DNA of 52,026 nt from Pseudomonadota bacterium (GTDB lineage: Bacteria; Pseudomonadota; Gammaproteobacteria; Burkholderiales; Burkholderiaceae_C), in NCBI GenBank assembly GCA_019351955.1, contig JABBOE010000009.1, positions 1-52,026 on the forward strand, given 5' to 3'. Below the pieces are notes generated by a model. The model was not told where the DNA came from, did no database searches, and worked only from the letters and a program-made list of their open reading frames with translations. Below are positions 9,539 to 21,033 of this stretch, piece after piece; the first letter of the stretch is position 1; each line of letters opens with the position of its first letter. The translations under genes were made by a program, and so were the position numbers.

Positions 9539-10945
9539 TCAAGCGACGCTTGCCAGCCGATGCATCACGGTGTCGCGCGCGAATAGCGCCAGGACCGCGT
9601 CCAAGGAAGGCGTATGTAACCGCCCGGTGACGAGCAGGCGCAAAGGCATGGCCACCTGCGGCATCTTGAGTTGGTGGGCGACAAGAATCTGCTTCATCAC
9701 CGCTGCGATGGCTGGCGCTTCCCAGACCGGCAAAGCCTGCAGCACCGAGCGCAGGTCCAAAAGTGCGGCGCGTGCAGCAGGGGTGAGATGCTGCACCAAC
9801 AAGTCGGCGTCCGGCTCGGGTTCAGCATAAAACATGCCGCAGAGCTCGGCGACTTCCAAGAGCGTATGCGCGCGCTCGCGCAGCAACATCGCAGCTGCCG
9901 CCAGGTCAACCCCCTGCTCACGCAGCCCAAGGCGTTGCAGGTAGGGGCGCACCTGTGCGGCCAGCTCTGCGGGTGCCAGGGCGCGCAGGTAATGGGCGTT
10001 CACCCATTTAAGCTTCTCGCCGTCGAACTGCGCAGCGGAGCGACCGAGGTGCTCGAGGTCGAACCACTGCACGAACTCATCCCGCGTGAAGATTTCTGCA
10101 TCACCATGCGACCAGCCTAGGCGGGCAAGGTAATTCACCATTGCATCTGCGAGGTACCCCTCATCGCGGTACTGCAGCACACTCTTGGCGCCGTTACGCT
10201 TTGACAACTTCTCACCCTGCTCGTTGAGCACGGTCGGCAGATGCGCGTAAACAGGAGGCTCGTGACCGAGTGCACGGAAGATATGGATTTGCCGCGGGGT
10301 GTTGTTGACATGATCGTCTCCACGAATCACATGTGAAATACGCATGTCAATGTCGTCGACCACAACACAGAAGTTGTACGTTGGTGTCCCATCGGGGCGC
10401 GCGATTACCAAGTCGTCGAGTTCGTCGTTCGCGAACTCAACGCGACCCTTGACCTTGTCATCCCAAGCCACACTGCCCTGCGCAGGTGTGCGAAACCGCA
10501 GCACCGGTTGCACGCCAGCGGGCACGCCAGGCAAAGCCTTGCCGGGCTCGGGGCGCCACGTACCGTCGTAGCGCGGCTTGAGTCCTCCGGCCATCTGCCG
10601 CTCGCGCAACGCGTCGAGTTCGGCGGTGCTCATGTAGCAGGGGTAGGCATGGCCGCCCTGCACGAGTTGATCCAGCACTGCTCGGTAGCGCTCCACGCTC
10701 TGCATCTGGTAATACGGGCCCTCGTCGTAATGCAGTCCCATCCAGTCCATGCTGTCAATGATGACCTTGACCGCCTCCTGTGTGGAGCGCTCAGTGTCGG
10801 TATCTTCGATCCGCAGGATAAAGGTTCCGCCATGGTGCCGAGCAAACGCCCACGGATAGAGCGCGGAACGGATATTACCCAAGTGGATAAATCCCGTGGG
10901 GCTTGGAGCGAAGCGGGTGCGAATCGGTGCAATGGTTGCGCTCAT
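9539..10945 (-). CDS. gltX: Glutamyl-tRNA synthetase
   Basis: GltX charges tRNA-Glu with glutamate, an ATP-dependent step of translation and of tetrapyrrole synthesis. The 468-residue class I synthetase carries the HIGH-type signature in [16 protein letters not shown] (residues 14-29). The KMSKS equivalent is KLSKR at residues 246-250. The IEDTD segment and the C-terminal anticodon-binding region are present. Length matches bacterial GltX. It lies 35 bp downstream of metZ on the same strand and may be read through from that operon. Confidence 0.96.
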   Translation of the reverse strand: MSATIAPIRTRFAPSPTGFIHLGNIRSALYPWAFARHHGGTFILRIEDTDTERSTQEAVKVIIDSMDWMGLHYDEGPYYQMQSVERYRAVLDQLVQGGHAYPCYMSTAELDALRERQMAGGLKPRYDGTWRPEPGKALPGVPAGVQPVLRFRTPAQGSVAWDDKVKGRVEFANDELDDLVIARPDGTPTYNFCVVVDDIDMRISHVIRGDDHVNNTPRQIHIFRALGHEPPVYAHLPTVLNEQGEKLSKRNGAKSVLQYRDEGYLADAMVNYLARLGWSHGDAEIFTRDEFVQWFDLEHLGRSAAQFDGEKLKWVNAHYLRALAPAELAAQVRPYLQRLGLREQGVDLAAAAMLLRERAHTLLEVAELCGMFYAEPEPDADLLVQHLTPAARAALLDLRSVLQALPVWEAPAIAAVMKQILVAHQLKMPQVAMPLRLLVTGRLHTPSLDAVLALFARDTVMHRLASVA

Positions 10946-10980
10946 GCTGGCATGAATTCGAGATATGGAAAACGCTGTGC

Positions 10981-12213
10981 TCAGCTCTGGGTGCCGAGCC
11001 CGCGCGCAAGGTCAGACTGGATGTCGTCTGGGTGCTCAAGGCCGACAGCGATGCGGATCAGCCCCTGGCTGATCCCCGCCGCCTGCCGCTGCTGTTCGCT
11101 CAGACGACCATGCGAAGTACTGGCCGGGTGCGTGATGGTGGTTTTCGTGTCACCCAAATTGGCCGTAATGGAACACAGCCGGGTCTGATCGATGATATGA
11201 AAGGCACGCTCACGGGCCTGCTCGGGCGTGGCCGCTTGCACATCGAAAGACAGCACCGCGCCGCCGTGCCCGGATTGCTGAGCCATGGCCAACGCGTGTT
11301 GGGGATGTGAAATCAAGCCAGGGTAATGCACTCTGCCTACGGCTGGCTGCGCCTGCAGCCATTGCGCCAGGAGCAGTGCGCGCCTGCTATGTTCGCGCAT
11401 GCGCAAGGAAAGCGTTTCCATGCCCTTGAGCACCACCCAGGCATTGAAGGGCGACAGGCTGATGCCTGCACTGCGCTGCGCGGGCAGCAGTTTGCCTTCA
11501 ATAAGATCGCGCGTCCCGCACACGGCTCCAGCAATGATTCGGCCTTGGCCGTCCAGGTATTTCGTTCCCGAATGAACGATAAGGTCGGCGCCAAACATTG
11601 CCGGCCGTTGCAGTGCTGGTGAGCAAAAGCAGTTATCCACCGCGAGCAAGGCGTCCGACCGATGCGCAAGCTCGGCCAATGCGCGGATATCGCACACCTC
11701 GGTGAGCGGATTGGTCGGTGTTTCAGCAAACAACAGCTTGGTCACGCCGGGACGGATTGCGTCCTTCCAAGCGTCTAAATCAGTCTGTGGCACGAAACTG
11801 CTGGCCACGCCAAATTTTCCGAATTCGCTGGCGATGAGCTTGATGGTTGAGCCAAACACCGACTGGGAACACACGATATGGTCGCCAGCTTTGAGCAAAC
11901 CGAACAACAGCAGCAGGATGGCGCCCATGCCACTTGCTGTGCCGATCGCATCCTCAGTGCCTTCGAGAGCAGCCAACCGGCGCTCCATGCTGTGCACGGT
12001 CGGATTGGAAAAGCGCGAGTAGATGTAGCCCTCTTCCTCTCCCGCAAAACGGGATGCAGCCGCTTGCGCGCTTGGTTGAACGAAACTGCTGGTCAGGAAC
12101 AGGGCCTCACTGTGCTCGCCGTATGCCGTGCGTTCGACGGCTTCTCGCACGGCCAAGGTATCGGGATGCCAAGGAGGCACTCCAGTGGCGGCGCGAGGCT
12201 CATCAGCATTCAC
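10981..12213 (-). CDS. metZ: O-succinylhomoserine sulfhydrylase
   Basis: MetZ converts an activated homoserine (O-succinyl form) and sulfide directly to homocysteine in methionine synthesis. The 410-residue PLP enzyme of the Cys/Met family has the cofactor lysine Lys218 in [10 protein letters not shown]. It also has the YSRFSNPT and ETPTNP motifs. Its GTG start overlaps the TGA of purF (GTGA), and purF-metZ adjacency is characteristic of Burkholderiales. Cystathionine gamma-synthase and O-acetylhomoserine sulfhydrylase are close relatives; context and sequence style favour MetZ. Confidence 0.92.
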   Translation of the reverse strand: MNADEPRAATGVPPWHPDTLAVREAVERTAYGEHSEALFLTSSFVQPSAQAAASRFAGEEEGYIYSRFSNPTVHSMERRLAALEGTEDAIGTASGMGAILLLLFGLLKAGDHIVCSQSVFGSTIKLIASEFGKFGVASSFVPQTDLDAWKDAIRPGVTKLLFAETPTNPLTEVCDIRALAELAHRSDALLAVDNCFCSPALQRPAMFGADLIVHSGTKYLDGQGRIIAGAVCGTRDLIEGKLLPAQRSAGISLSPFNAWVVLKGMETLSLRMREHSRRALLLAQWLQAQPAVGRVHYPGLISHPQHALAMAQQSGHGGAVLSFDVQAATPEQARERAFHIIDQTRLCSITANLGDTKTTITHPASTSHGRLSEQQRQAAGISQGLIRIAVGLEHPDDIQSDLARGLGTQS

Positions 12214-13715
12214 GACTGCGACTCCTCTTGTTCGGCACTTTGCAGATTCAACCGGCTACTTAGCATCTCGCCGGGCGCTGCCGCGAGCCCGGCCCTGAGC
12301 GCGGCTTCGACGTCCCCGGTGATGTAAACGCCGTCAAAGCAGGATGCCTCGAATGTGGTGATGTCCTCGCGCACACGGCGCACTGCACGCTTCATGGCTT
12401 CAAGGTCCTGGTAGATTAGGGCGTCGGCGCCAATGATGTTGCGCACCTGCTCAATGTCGCGCCCGTGCGCAACCAATTCGCCGCCGGTAGGCATGTCGAT
12501 GCCATAGACATTCGGATACCGCACGGGAGGCGCTGCTGACGCCAGATACACCTTGCGTGCACCGGCCTCACGCGCCATTTGCACGATTTCACGCGAGGTC
12601 GTGCCACGCACGATCGAATCATCCACCAACAGGACGTTGCGGCCGGCAAATTCCTGGGAAATGGCATTGAGCTTCTGCCGCACGGACTTTTTGCGCACGG
12701 CCTGCCCCGGCATGATGAAGGTGCGCCCGACATACCGGTTCTTGACGAAACCTTCGCGGTAGGGTCGCCCGAGCTTCCAGGCCAACTGCATGGCCGAGGG
12801 ACGGCTGGATTCGGGGACCGGGATCACCACGTCGATTTGGCTGGGCGGCATCGTGGAGATGACGCGCTGAGCAAGGGTCTCGCCCATGTTCAGCCGCGCT
12901 TGGTAAACAGAGATGCCATCAAGCACCGAGTCGGGCCTGGCGAGGTAGACGAATTCGAAGATGCATGGGTTTAACGTGGGGTGCTCTGCGCATTGCTCGC
13001 CGTGCATACGACCCTGAAGGTCCACAAACAGGGCCTCGCCCGGTGCGATGTCGCGCACCAACTTGAATCCGTTGCCCTCCAGCGCCACGGATTCGCTCGC
13101 CACCATGATGTCGCCGTCAGCCTCGTTCATGCCCAGGCATAAGGGACGGATGCCATAGGGGTCGCGAAAAGCCAAAAGCCCGTGCCCGGCGATGAGCGCG
13201 ACGACGGCATACGAACCACGAACGCGCCGGTGCACTGCGCGCACAGCTCGGAACAGGTCGGCTGCCTTTAGCGATAAGCCGTCCGAGGCCAGATCCAACT
13301 CACGTGCGAGCACATTGAGCAGCACCTCCGAATCCGAGCCGGTATTAATGTGCCGGTGGTCCCGGGTGGTCAACTCATCGCGCAGCACGTCCGTGTTGGT
13401 CAGGTTGCCGTTATGCGCGAGCGCCAGGCCAAACGGGGCGTTGACGTAGAACGGCTGAGCCTCCTCTTCGCTGTCGGCGCTGCCCGCGGTCGGGTAGCGC
13501 ACCTGGCCCAGTCCGTAGTTTCCCGGCAACCCACGCATATTGCGTGTGCGAAACACATCTCGCACCATGCCCCGAGCCTTTTGCATATACAACTTGCCAC
13601 CGTGGCCGGTGATGATGCCCGCGGCGTCCTGTCCGCGGTGCTGCAGTAACAACAGAGCGTCGTAAATCAGCTGATTAACAGGCTGTTTCGAAACGATGCC
13701 AACAACTCCACACAT
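12210..13715 (-). CDS. purF: Amidophosphoribosyltransferase
   Basis: PurF makes 5-phosphoribosylamine from PRPP and glutamine, the committing step of purine synthesis. The 501-residue protein begins MCGVVGIV, so after removal of Met the nucleophile Cys2 is N-terminal with no propeptide, as in the E. coli type. The glutaminase domain (residues 2-240) contains [10 protein letters not shown] and HNGNLTN. The phosphoribosyltransferase domain has the PRPP loop [13 protein letters not shown] at 361-373. It follows cvpA by 46 bp, as in many proteobacteria. Confidence 0.97.
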   Translation of the reverse strand: MCGVVGIVSKQPVNQLIYDALLLLQHRGQDAAGIITGHGGKLYMQKARGMVRDVFRTRNMRGLPGNYGLGQVRYPTAGSADSEEEAQPFYVNAPFGLALAHNGNLTNTDVLRDELTTRDHRHINTGSDSEVLLNVLARELDLASDGLSLKAADLFRAVRAVHRRVRGSYAVVALIAGHGLLAFRDPYGIRPLCLGMNEADGDIMVASESVALEGNGFKLVRDIAPGEALFVDLQGRMHGEQCAEHPTLNPCIFEFVYLARPDSVLDGISVYQARLNMGETLAQRVISTMPPSQIDVVIPVPESSRPSAMQLAWKLGRPYREGFVKNRYVGRTFIMPGQAVRKKSVRQKLNAISQEFAGRNVLLVDDSIVRGTTSREIVQMAREAGARKVYLASAAPPVRYPNVYGIDMPTGGELVAHGRDIEQVRNIIGADALIYQDLEAMKRAVRRVREDITTFEASCFDGVYITGDVEAALRAGLAAAPGEMLSSRLNLQSAEQEESQS

Positions 13716-13761
13716 GATGCGTGCACTCCAAGACTGAAACGCTGAATAAATGAATCCGGGG

Positions 13762-14253
13762 CTATCGTTGTGGCAACGCCTGGGTTACCGCCATGGGCAG
13801 CAACGGAAGCAGCCCGGCCACGGCTGCCGTGGCCGGTGGCATGAGTAGAGAAGTCTTCCACATCGGGCTCTGAGGCAATCCGGTATAGCGCGCCGCCAGC
13901 ACCGCGAACATCAAGAGCACGACACCGCGAAGCAACCCGAACACTGCACCCATGCTTCGGTCAAGTAAACCCAGGCCTGTCGAGCGCAGCAACAGCCGCA
14001 TCACAGTGGCCAGCAGTCCGGCCAAAAGGATCGCGAGCACAAAACAGGCGACCCATGCCACCCCACTGCGCAAGGATAGTGCGGTAATTCCCTGCAGATA
14101 TCTGTCGGCCAGCCAAGGCGAGAACTGGCGGGCAACGACAAACGCCACCAGCCAGCCCGCCAAGGTGATCAGTTCGTAGGCTGCACCACGCAGCACGCCC
14201 ACTAAAGCCGACAGGCCCAAGCCGGCGATCACGAGCCAGTCCAGAGTACTCAC
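13762..14253 (-). CDS. cvpA: CvpA family inner-membrane protein
   Basis: The 163-residue product has four likely membrane helices, at about residues 6-24, 28-46, 65-87 and 103-122. The family signature [17 protein letters not shown] is at about 97-113. CvpA is required for colicin V export and purF expression effects in E. coli; its molecular role remains poorly defined. The GTG start overlaps the dedD stop (GTGA), and purF follows, the classic dedD-cvpA-purF order. Confidence 0.92.
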   Translation of the reverse strand: MSTLDWLVIAGLGLSALVGVLRGAAYELITLAGWLVAFVVARQFSPWLADRYLQGITALSLRSGVAWVACFVLAILLAGLLATVMRLLLRSTGLGLLDRSMGAVFGLLRGVVLLMFAVLAARYTGLPQSPMWKTSLLMPPATAAVAGLLPLLPMAVTQALPQR

Positions 14254-15158
14254 AAAGTTAGCACGACAGCCGCCAAGCCCAGAGCCTTGATGCGAGCCAG
14301 CGCCTTGTCGGCCTCTTGGCGGCTGGCAAAGGGGCCAACACGCACCCGGATGCGCTTGCCGCCAGCTGTATCCACAACTTGAGTGTAGGTCTTGAACCCA
14401 GCATGCTCAATCTTCTGCCGCACTTGGTGCGCGACACGCGTATCGGCATAAGCCCCCGCCTGAATGACGTATCGGGCGGAACTGGGTGCGGCCACCATTC
14501 CGGCAGATTTGGCCAATGCCGCCTCCGCTTGCTGGGTCGAGATCTGATCAGGTTGCTTGCCCTCCAATGCAGCTAAGGCGACCCGGGCGCTTGCAATCTG
14601 GCGTTGCGTTTGCTGGTGCTTAGTGGGTGCGGCAACAGCGGCAGCCGGCGCCTGCCTGGTCGCAGGTGAAGGCTTCGCGGCAGGCGTCTCCTGCGACTGG
14701 TTGGCCGTCGCCCCCGACTGAGAGCCAGCCGTTGGTGTCTTCAGGTGTTGCGCCGTGTGCCCTGCCTTTGACTGTTGCTCATCGTTGGGGAGTGGGCTTG
14801 CCAGCGCTTTGGATCGAGCGTCAAGGCCTTGCGGCGTGCTCGCCGTGTCGGGCGACGATTCAGCAATTGCGGCCGCTGCGCGCACGTCGGCAGCTGGTAC
14901 CCGGGGCGCGGGCGCCGATGCGATACTCGCCTGATTTTGCGATGGAATGACCAGCGACATACTCGATACCACGGGTTTAGGCTGCGTCTCAAAAATCAGA
15001 GGGAACACAACCACACCGGTGAGCACAAGGACCACGGCGCCGATGAGGCGGCGCCGTGCACGTATGCGCAACGTCTCTTCGCTTTGCGCCTGGGCTCCGG
15101 CCACCGCGCCATTTGGCGCTCGGCTGGCATCCTTGCCGCGCTTTCCAGGGAGTTTCAT
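14250..15158 (-). CDS. dedD: DedD-like SPOR-domain cell-division protein
   Basis: The 302-residue single-pass inner-membrane protein has a short basic cytoplasmic N-terminus and one membrane helix at about 37-56 (LIGAVVLVLTGVVVFPLIF). A long Ala/Pro/Gln-rich periplasmic linker follows. The C-terminal SPOR domain at about 225-300 (YVIQAGAYADTRVAHQV to RVRVGPFASRQEADKAL) binds denuded septal peptidoglycan. The start overlaps the folC stop (ATGA). The gene symbol rests on the folC-dedD-cvpA-purF context as well as the domain layout. Confidence 0.88.
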   Translation of the reverse strand: MKLPGKRGKDASRAPNGAVAGAQAQSEETLRIRARRRLIGAVVLVLTGVVVFPLIFETQPKPVVSSMSLVIPSQNQASIASAPAPRVPAADVRAAAAIAESSPDTASTPQGLDARSKALASPLPNDEQQSKAGHTAQHLKTPTAGSQSGATANQSQETPAAKPSPATRQAPAAAVAAPTKHQQTQRQIASARVALAALEGKQPDQISTQQAEAALAKSAGMVAAPSSARYVIQAGAYADTRVAHQVRQKIEHAGFKTYTQVVDTAGGKRIRVRVGPFASRQEADKALARIKALGLAAVVLTL

Positions 15159-16474
15159 GAGGATGAATGCGTCAAGTGGGGCCCGTCAATGCGCGGCACA
15201 CCTTGTGCCAACACGCCGCCGACCGTATAGAACGAGCCGAAAACCACAATTCTATCGGCCGCCGCAGCAACCGAGATGGCCTCGGCGAACGCTGCAGATG
15301 GATCCGCGTAGGACCCGACAACCCTTCCCGTTGGGGGTAAAAGTGGCTCAAGCACCTGTGCGATATGCGCGGCACGCGCGGCACGCGCGGTGGGTAGATC
15401 GCACAGATACCAACGGTCCACCAAAGGTGCGATGCGTTCGATCATTTGCACCAAGTCCTTATCCGCCATCGCGCCGAACACGGCATGGGTACAAGGGGCG
15501 AAGCCCATGGCATCGAGATTTTCGGCCAACACCGCGACAGCATGGGGATTGTGCGCGACGTCCAGGACCACGGTCGGCTGGCCGGGGAGAATCTGAAAGC
15601 GCCCAGGCAATTCGGCCTGCGCCAGTCCCTGGCGAACATCTTGCGCGCTAGTCGGCAGGCGTTCGTGGAGCGCCTCGAGCGCTGCCAGCGCGGCGCTGGC
15701 ATTTAGCAACTGGTTGACGCCACGCATTACTGGGTAGGCCAAGCCTGAGCGCTTCAGCGTGGGCCCCTTATAGCCCCACTGCTGCTGCCCAGAGGCCGTG
15801 TAGCCAAATTCGTGGCCCATGCGCCGCAGGTCGGCCCCGATTTCGCGTGCTTGGCGTAACACCGATTGGGGAGGATCCGGGTCAGCGACGATCGCCGCAC
15901 GGCCCGGCCGCATGATCCCCGCCTTCTCAAAACCGATCGCTTCACGATCCGGGCCCAGGAACTGGGTGTGGTCCAGCGCAATGCTGGTGACGATGGCGCA
16001 ATCCGCGTCCACCACGTTGACCGCGTCCAGGCGACCACCCATCCCGACTTCCAGGACCACTGCATCCAGCTCCGACTCAGCAAGCAAGCGCAGAATCGCC
16101 AATGTGGTGAATTCGAAATAGGTCAGATCCGCGGCCGGCTGCACGCGGACCCTGGCTTGCTCTACGGCAAGGAAGTGTGGCAAAAGTGCGGTCTCTTCAA
16201 CCATGCGGCCGCCGATGCGGCAGCGTTCTTCGAAATGCACCAAGTGCGGCGAGCCGTAGACACCCACACGGTAACCCGCAGCCAGAAGGATGTGTTCGAT
16301 AAACGCACAGGTCGAACCCTTTCCATTGGTTCCAGCCACCGTGAACACCGGGCAAGAAAACCGCAGGTCCAGCACCGCCCGCACGCGCTCGACACGTTCA
16401 AGACCAAGATGGATGGCCTGCGCATGCAGCTGCTCGGCGTGCGTCAGCCATTGCTGCAAATTCCAATCCTGCAT
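15155..16474 (-). CDS. folC: Folylpolyglutamate synthase / dihydrofolate synthase
   Basis: FolC joins glutamate to dihydropteroate and extends folate polyglutamate tails, using ATP. The Mur-ligase-type P-loop TNGKGST is at residues 49-55 of the 439-residue protein. The LEVGMGGRLDAVNVVD and DVAHNPHA motifs are present downstream. The start is uncertain: the frame is open far into accD, with alternatives at 16555 (which would overlap accD) and further upstream. I chose MQDWNLQQWL because the family's usual N-terminus begins close to the WL...E.LH helix. No start has a strong ribosome-binding site. Confidence 0.92.
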   Translation of the reverse strand: MQDWNLQQWLTHAEQLHAQAIHLGLERVERVRAVLDLRFSCPVFTVAGTNGKGSTCAFIEHILLAAGYRVGVYGSPHLVHFEERCRIGGRMVEETALLPHFLAVEQARVRVQPAADLTYFEFTTLAILRLLAESELDAVVLEVGMGGRLDAVNVVDADCAIVTSIALDHTQFLGPDREAIGFEKAGIMRPGRAAIVADPDPPQSVLRQAREIGADLRRMGHEFGYTASGQQQWGYKGPTLKRSGLAYPVMRGVNQLLNASAALAALEALHERLPTSAQDVRQGLAQAELPGRFQILPGQPTVVLDVAHNPHAVAVLAENLDAMGFAPCTHAVFGAMADKDLVQMIERIAPLVDRWYLCDLPTARAARAAHIAQVLEPLLPPTGRVVGSYADPSAAFAEAISVAAAADRIVVFGSFYTVGGVLAQGVPRIDGPHLTHSSS

Positions 16475-16538
16475 GGGCGCGTCGCCCGCGGTCCGTTGTG
16501 CTTTCACTCTGACCGCAATCGGCTCTTGCGCGGCAGGA

Positions 16539-17414
16539 TCAGCCGGCAACAGCATCAGCCGGTTGGCGCTGCAGCATTGCCAGAAGATGGGCCAATTCGG
16601 CGCGCAGCTCGCGCCGGTCGACAATGCGGTCCACGCCGCCTTTTTGCAGCAAAAATTCGGCGCGCTGGAACCCTTCGGGAAGCTTTTCGCGCACAGTGTT
16701 TTCAATGACCCGTGGGCCTGCGAAACCGATCAAGGCTTTGGGTTCAGCAAGAACCACGTCCCCGACAAAGGCGAAGCTTGCCGACACACCGCCCATCGTG
16801 GGGTCGGTCAGGATGCTGATATAGGGAATGCGTGCGCCCGCCAGCCGCGCCAGCGCAGCATTTGTCTTCGCCATTTGCATCAGGCTGAGCAAACCTTCTT
16901 GCATGCGCGCGCCGCCCGTGGCGGTGACGCAAAGAAAAGGCACCTTTTGCTCCAGCGCCGTTTCGACGCCGCGCACGAAGCGCTCACCGACCACCGAGCC
17001 CATTGAGCCGCCCATGAACTCGAATTCGAAACAAGCCACGACCACAGCAATGCTCTGGATCGCGCCCCCCATGACCACCAAGGCGTCAGTTTCCTGTGTA
17101 TTTTCCAGGGCCTCCTTCAGGCGTTCGGAATATTTACGGCTGTCCTTGAACTTGAGTGAATCGACCGGCAGCACTTCTTGGCCGACCTCATAGCGACCCT
17201 CGCCGTCCAGCAGCGCGTCCAAGCGCTGCCTGGCGCCGATGCGCATGTGGTGGGCACATTTCGGGCAAACGTACTGGTTATGCTCCAGATCCGTCTTGTA
17301 CAGGACCGTCTCGCATGAAGGGCATTTAATCCACAAACCCTCGGGCATCTGACGGCGGCTGCCAGATTCCGAATGCTGGATCTTTGGGGGAAGCAGTTTT
17401 TCAAGCCAACTCAT
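16539..17414 (-). CDS. accD: Acetyl-CoA carboxylase carboxyltransferase subunit beta
   Basis: AccD pairs with AccA to move the carboxyl group from biotin to acetyl-CoA, giving malonyl-CoA for fatty-acid synthesis. The 291-residue protein has the N-terminal zinc ribbon with Cys31, Cys34, Cys50 and Cys53 (CPSC...CPKC). The crotonase-like core includes GGARMQEG and [12 protein letters not shown]. Its start overlaps the trpA stop (ATGA), the conserved trpA-accD-folC arrangement. Confidence 0.96.
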   Translation of the reverse strand: MSWLEKLLPPKIQHSESGSRRQMPEGLWIKCPSCETVLYKTDLEHNQYVCPKCAHHMRIGARQRLDALLDGEGRYEVGQEVLPVDSLKFKDSRKYSERLKEALENTQETDALVVMGGAIQSIAVVVACFEFEFMGGSMGSVVGERFVRGVETALEQKVPFLCVTATGGARMQEGLLSLMQMAKTNAALARLAGARIPYISILTDPTMGGVSASFAFVGDVVLAEPKALIGFAGPRVIENTVREKLPEGFQRAEFLLQKGGVDRIVDRRELRAELAHLLAMLQRQPADAVAG

Positions 17415-18259
17415 GATGCACTCCAGTCTTGGTGCGCCTGCGTGGCGGAAACCGCCACTGCAGGCGTGTCGATCGCGCTACGAATCGTACGCACAAAATC
17501 GGCCGCAGCCTGCAGGCTCGCCGCGACGGGTTGATTCTCCATCAACTCGATGATGCGCGAGCCAATCACCACGGCATCGGCGCAGGCTGCGACTGCCCGG
17601 GCACTGTCCGCATCCCGGATGCCAAACCCTACGCCCAGCGGAAGCTGCACATGCCTGCGAATGGCCCGCAATCGCTCGCATACGGCCTGCGCGTCCAAGT
17701 TGGCCGCCCCAGTTACGCCCTTGAGCGACACATAGTAGACGTAGCCGCTGGCCAACTGACCAACCTGCTCCATGCGCTCTTCGGTAGAGGTGGGTGCGAG
17801 CAGGAAAATAGGGTCGACTCCGACCGCGCGCATCGCCACCGCAAAGTCGGCAGCCTCTTCAGGTGGGTAATCAACCACCAGGACTCCATCCACTCCCGCT
17901 TGCGAAGCCTCACGCACGAATGCTGCCACCCCGAAGCGTTCAATGGGGTTCGCATAACCCATGAGCACCAAAGGCGTACGGTTGTCCTGCACGCGAAACT
18001 CGCGTACCCAACCCAAAACCTGCGCCAAGTTCACGCCGCGCGCCAGGGCTCGCTCGCTGGCGCGCTGGATGACCGGGCCGTCGGCCATGGGGTCGGAAAA
18101 TGGGATACCCAGCTCGAGCACATCGGCGCCGGCCCCCACCAACGCATGCAGCAGCGGGACGGTGGCTTCGGGATGAGGGTCGCCGGCTGTCACGTAGGGA
18201 ATCAGCGCCTTACGGCCGGCTGCTGCAAGTTGCGCGAAAGTCGATGCGATGCGGCTCAT
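17411..18259 (-). CDS. trpA: Tryptophan synthase alpha subunit
   Basis: TrpA cleaves indole-3-glycerol phosphate to indole and glyceraldehyde-3-phosphate and channels indole to TrpB. The catalytic pair Glu49 ([10 protein letters not shown]) and Asp60 (ADGP) fall at exactly the E. coli positions when translation begins at MSRIASTF. That start also gives an ATGA overlap with the trpB stop, so I prefer it over an open extension of 11 codons. The product is 282 residues long. Confidence 0.97.
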   Translation of the reverse strand: MSRIASTFAQLAAAGRKALIPYVTAGDPHPEATVPLLHALVGAGADVLELGIPFSDPMADGPVIQRASERALARGVNLAQVLGWVREFRVQDNRTPLVLMGYANPIERFGVAAFVREASQAGVDGVLVVDYPPEEAADFAVAMRAVGVDPIFLLAPTSTEERMEQVGQLASGYVYYVSLKGVTGAANLDAQAVCERLRAIRRHVQLPLGVGFGIRDADSARAVAACADAVVIGSRIIELMENQPVAASLQAAADFVRTIRSAIDTPAVAVSATQAHQDWSAS

Positions 18260-19491
18260 CGTGCTGCTTCCCGGCGGCATGATGGCCTGCAAAAGAACTG
18301 CGCGCCAGTAAGATCGGCGATGTTGCCAATATCCTTGTCACCGCGGCCAGAAAGGTTGACCAGCAAGACTTGGTCGCTGCGCATTTCAGGCGCCATCTTC
18401 ATGGCCTGCGCCAGTGCGTGGCTGGATTCGAGCGCAGGGATTATGCCCTCGGTACGACACAACTTGTGGAAAGCCGCCAGCGCCTCAGTATCGGTCACAG
18501 CAACGTATTCGGCGCGTCCAATGTCCTTCAACCACGCGTGCTCGGGACCCACGCCGGGATAGTCAAGCCCTGCCGATACGGAATGGGTCTCCATAATCTG
18601 TCCGCCCGCGTCCTGTAGCAGGTAGGTGCGATTGCCATGCAACACGCCGGGTGTCCCCGCTGAGAGCGAAGCTGCATGCCTTCCCGTGGTTAGCCCCTCT
18701 CCGCCGGCTTCCACACCAATCAGGCGCACCTTCTCATGTTCGAGATAAGGATAGAAAATGCCCATGGCATTGCTGCCCCCTCCCACGCAGGCCAACACTG
18801 CATCGGGCTGACGCCCGATCATCTCGGGCATTTGCTGGAGGCACTCGTCGCCGATCACGCGCTGGAAATCGCGCACCATCATCGGGTACGGATGCGGGCC
18901 GGCCACGGTGCCAATGATGTAGAACGTGTTTTCCACGTTGGTCACCCAGTCTCGCAGCGCCTCGTTGAGTGCATCCTTCAGAGTCTTGGAGCCGCTCTCC
19001 ACAGGCACCACTTTCGCCCCCAGCAAGTGCATGCGGTAGACGTTCGGCGATTGGCGCTTGATGTCCTCTGCGCCCATGTACACGACGCATTCCATGCCGT
19101 AGCGTGCAGCCACCGTGGCGGATGCCACCCCATGTTGCCCAGCGCCAGTTTCGGCAATAACGCGTGGCTTGCCCATGCGCTTGGCAAGCATGGCTTGACC
19201 AATTGTGTTGTTGATTTTGTGCGCGCCGGTGTGGTTTAGATCTTCGCGCTTGAGGTAGATTTGCGCGCCGCCCAACTCGTGGCTCAGCCGCTCGGCGTGG
19301 TAAATCGGGCTCGGGCGGCCGACGAAATGCTTGAGATCACGTTGGAATTCGGCAATAAATTCAGGATCTGTACGGTAATGTTCATAGGCTTCTTTGAGCT
19401 CATCGAGCGCCTTGAACAGAGTTTCAGCGACGAAAGAGCCACCGTAAGGACCGAAGTGGCCACGGGCGTCAGGGTATGCGTAGTTCAACAT
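18256..19491 (-). CDS. trpB: Tryptophan synthase beta subunit
   Basis: TrpB condenses indole with serine to form tryptophan using PLP. The cofactor lysine is Lys92 in HKINN. The GGGSNAMG phosphate-binding loop and the substrate segment ETGAGQHG are intact. At 411 residues it is about 14 residues longer than E. coli TrpB; the extra C-terminal tail ([13 protein letters not shown]) has two cysteines and is unlike the family end. Adjacent genes are trpF (59 bp upstream) and trpA (ATGA overlap). Confidence 0.97.
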   Translation of the reverse strand: MLNYAYPDARGHFGPYGGSFVAETLFKALDELKEAYEHYRTDPEFIAEFQRDLKHFVGRPSPIYHAERLSHELGGAQIYLKREDLNHTGAHKINNTIGQAMLAKRMGKPRVIAETGAGQHGVASATVAARYGMECVVYMGAEDIKRQSPNVYRMHLLGAKVVPVESGSKTLKDALNEALRDWVTNVENTFYIIGTVAGPHPYPMMVRDFQRVIGDECLQQMPEMIGRQPDAVLACVGGGSNAMGIFYPYLEHEKVRLIGVEAGGEGLTTGRHAASLSAGTPGVLHGNRTYLLQDAGGQIMETHSVSAGLDYPGVGPEHAWLKDIGRAEYVAVTDTEALAAFHKLCRTEGIIPALESSHALAQAMKMAPEMRSDQVLLVNLSGRGDKDIGNIADLTGAQFFCRPSCRREAAR

Positions 19492-19550
19492 TGGGGAATT
19501 CGTATGCCGGAACGGGGCGGCTTGCGCCGGAAAGTCGCACGGAGACGGGT

Positions 19551-20186
19551 TCAGTCCCGCGCGGCAGCATCCGCATCGCGAATGGCCGCGACGAAGCGGC
19601 GCATGGCTGATGCGTCTTTCACGCCCTTGGACAGCTCGACTCCTGTTGAAACGTCAACCGCCCAAGGCCTGACCTGCGCAATGGCCTGCCCCACATTTGA
19701 CGCATGCAACCCACCAGACAAAACGATGGGAAAGTCGGCGTTTTTTGGAATCAGTGACCAATCGAAAATCTCACCGCCACCGCCGTAGGCTTCGACATAC
19801 GCGTCGAGCAACAAAGCTTGGGCATCCATGAATCGGGCCTTGAAGTTTAACAAATCCAGGCCCGGATGCATGCGCGCGGCCCGTATATACGGGTAGGCAT
19901 AGCGGGAACACTCCGCCGGTTCTTCGTCACCGTGGAATTGCAGCAGGCCGGGCCGCACTGCATCCATCACGGCGCGAACCTGCGTGTGCTGCGCATTCAC
20001 GAACAGCGCCACTGTGCTAACGAATGGCGGCAGAGCTCGGGCGATGCTCGTCGCTTGGCGTAACGTGACGCATCGTGGGCTTGGGCTATAGAACACGAGC
20101 CCCACCGCATCGGCGCCAGCCTCGGCGGCCGCCAATGCATCCTCAACGCGGGTGATGCCGCAGATCTTGATTCGGGTGCGATGCAT
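19551..20186 (-). CDS. trpF: Phosphoribosylanthranilate isomerase
   Basis: TrpF catalyses the Amadori rearrangement of phosphoribosylanthranilate to CdRP in tryptophan synthesis. This is a free-standing 211-residue TIM barrel, not fused to TrpC. The catalytic cysteine is Cys9 in KICGITR and the general acid Asp128 is in LLLDAYVE. The phosphate loops LSGGL and VDVSTGVE are present. It lies 24 bp after truA. Confidence 0.96.
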   Translation of the reverse strand: MHRTRIKICGITRVEDALAAAEAGADAVGLVFYSPSPRCVTLRQATSIARALPPFVSTVALFVNAQHTQVRAVMDAVRPGLLQFHGDEEPAECSRYAYPYIRAARMHPGLDLLNFKARFMDAQALLLDAYVEAYGGGGEIFDWSLIPKNADFPIVLSGGLHASNVGQAIAQVRPWAVDVSTGVELSKGVKDASAMRRFVAAIRDADAAARD

Positions 20187-20210
20187 GGGGTTCCGTGGAG
20201 CGTGGAAAGT

Positions 20211-20996
20211 CTAGGTCAGCAGGATGGGCCGGTCGTCAGCGGGCTCGGGCAATCCCCATTGTGACGGATAGCGTGGCCCAAGGAAGTACAGACCATCGGG
20301 CATAAAGGTCGGCGCGGCCAAACTGCGGGTGCGTGACATCAAAACTTGCTGCAACCATTGCGGGTCCCGAGAGCCGCCGCCTACAGCGATCAGGCAACCC
20401 ATGATATTGCGCACCATATGGTGCAAAAAGGCGTTGGCTTCAAAGTCGATCATCCACATATCGGCCTGCCGCGCGATGTCCACAGCAAGCAGGGTCTTGA
20501 CTGGGGTTCTCGCTTGGCACGAGCTAGCACGAAATGCAGAGAAATCATGGGTGCCAAGCAGGAGTGCCGCGCTGGCGCGCATAGCATTGGCATCGAGTGA
20601 CAGGTGTGTCCAGCCCACCAGGCCCTGAAGCAGCGCCGGACGCACGGCCGCTTGGTGCAAGACGTAACGGTAACGCCGCGATTGCGCAGACTTCTGGGCG
20701 TGGAATGCGCCTTCAACTTCTTGCGCCCAGCGCACGGCGATGTCCGGGGGTAGAAAGGCATTGACCCCGCGCACCCAGGAGAACGGTTCGCGCACCACAG
20801 GGGAGTCGAAATGCACGACTTGCTGCAGCGCATGCACGCCTGCATCCGTACGGCCCGCACAGGCCACGCGGACCGCCGCGCCGATAAAGCGAGCCAGCGC
20901 GGCTTCAAGGCGATCCTGCACGGTGTGACCGCTTGACTGGCTCTGCCACCCAAGGTACGACAGGCCCCGGTAGCTTACCCCGAGGGCAATACGCAT
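20211..20996 (-). CDS. truA: tRNA pseudouridine synthase A (positions 38-40)
   Basis: TruA converts U38-U40 of many tRNA anticodon arms to pseudouridine. The 261-residue protein has the catalytic Asp51 in AGRTDAGVHAL, the SYRGLSYLGWQ N-terminal motif, and the C-terminal FLHHMVRNIMG. The frame is open a further 49 codons upstream into fimV; MRIALGVSYRG is the family start and places the gene 37 bp after fimV. Confidence 0.95.
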   Translation of the reverse strand: MRIALGVSYRGLSYLGWQSQSSGHTVQDRLEAALARFIGAAVRVACAGRTDAGVHALQQVVHFDSPVVREPFSWVRGVNAFLPPDIAVRWAQEVEGAFHAQKSAQSRRYRYVLHQAAVRPALLQGLVGWTHLSLDANAMRASAALLLGTHDFSAFRASSCQARTPVKTLLAVDIARQADMWMIDFEANAFLHHMVRNIMGCLIAVGGGSRDPQWLQQVLMSRTRSLAAPTFMPDGLYFLGPRYPSQWGLPEPADDRPILLT

Positions 20997-21033
20997 GGGC
21001 GCTGCGCCCGTCTCCAACGGCGACACATTGGCG

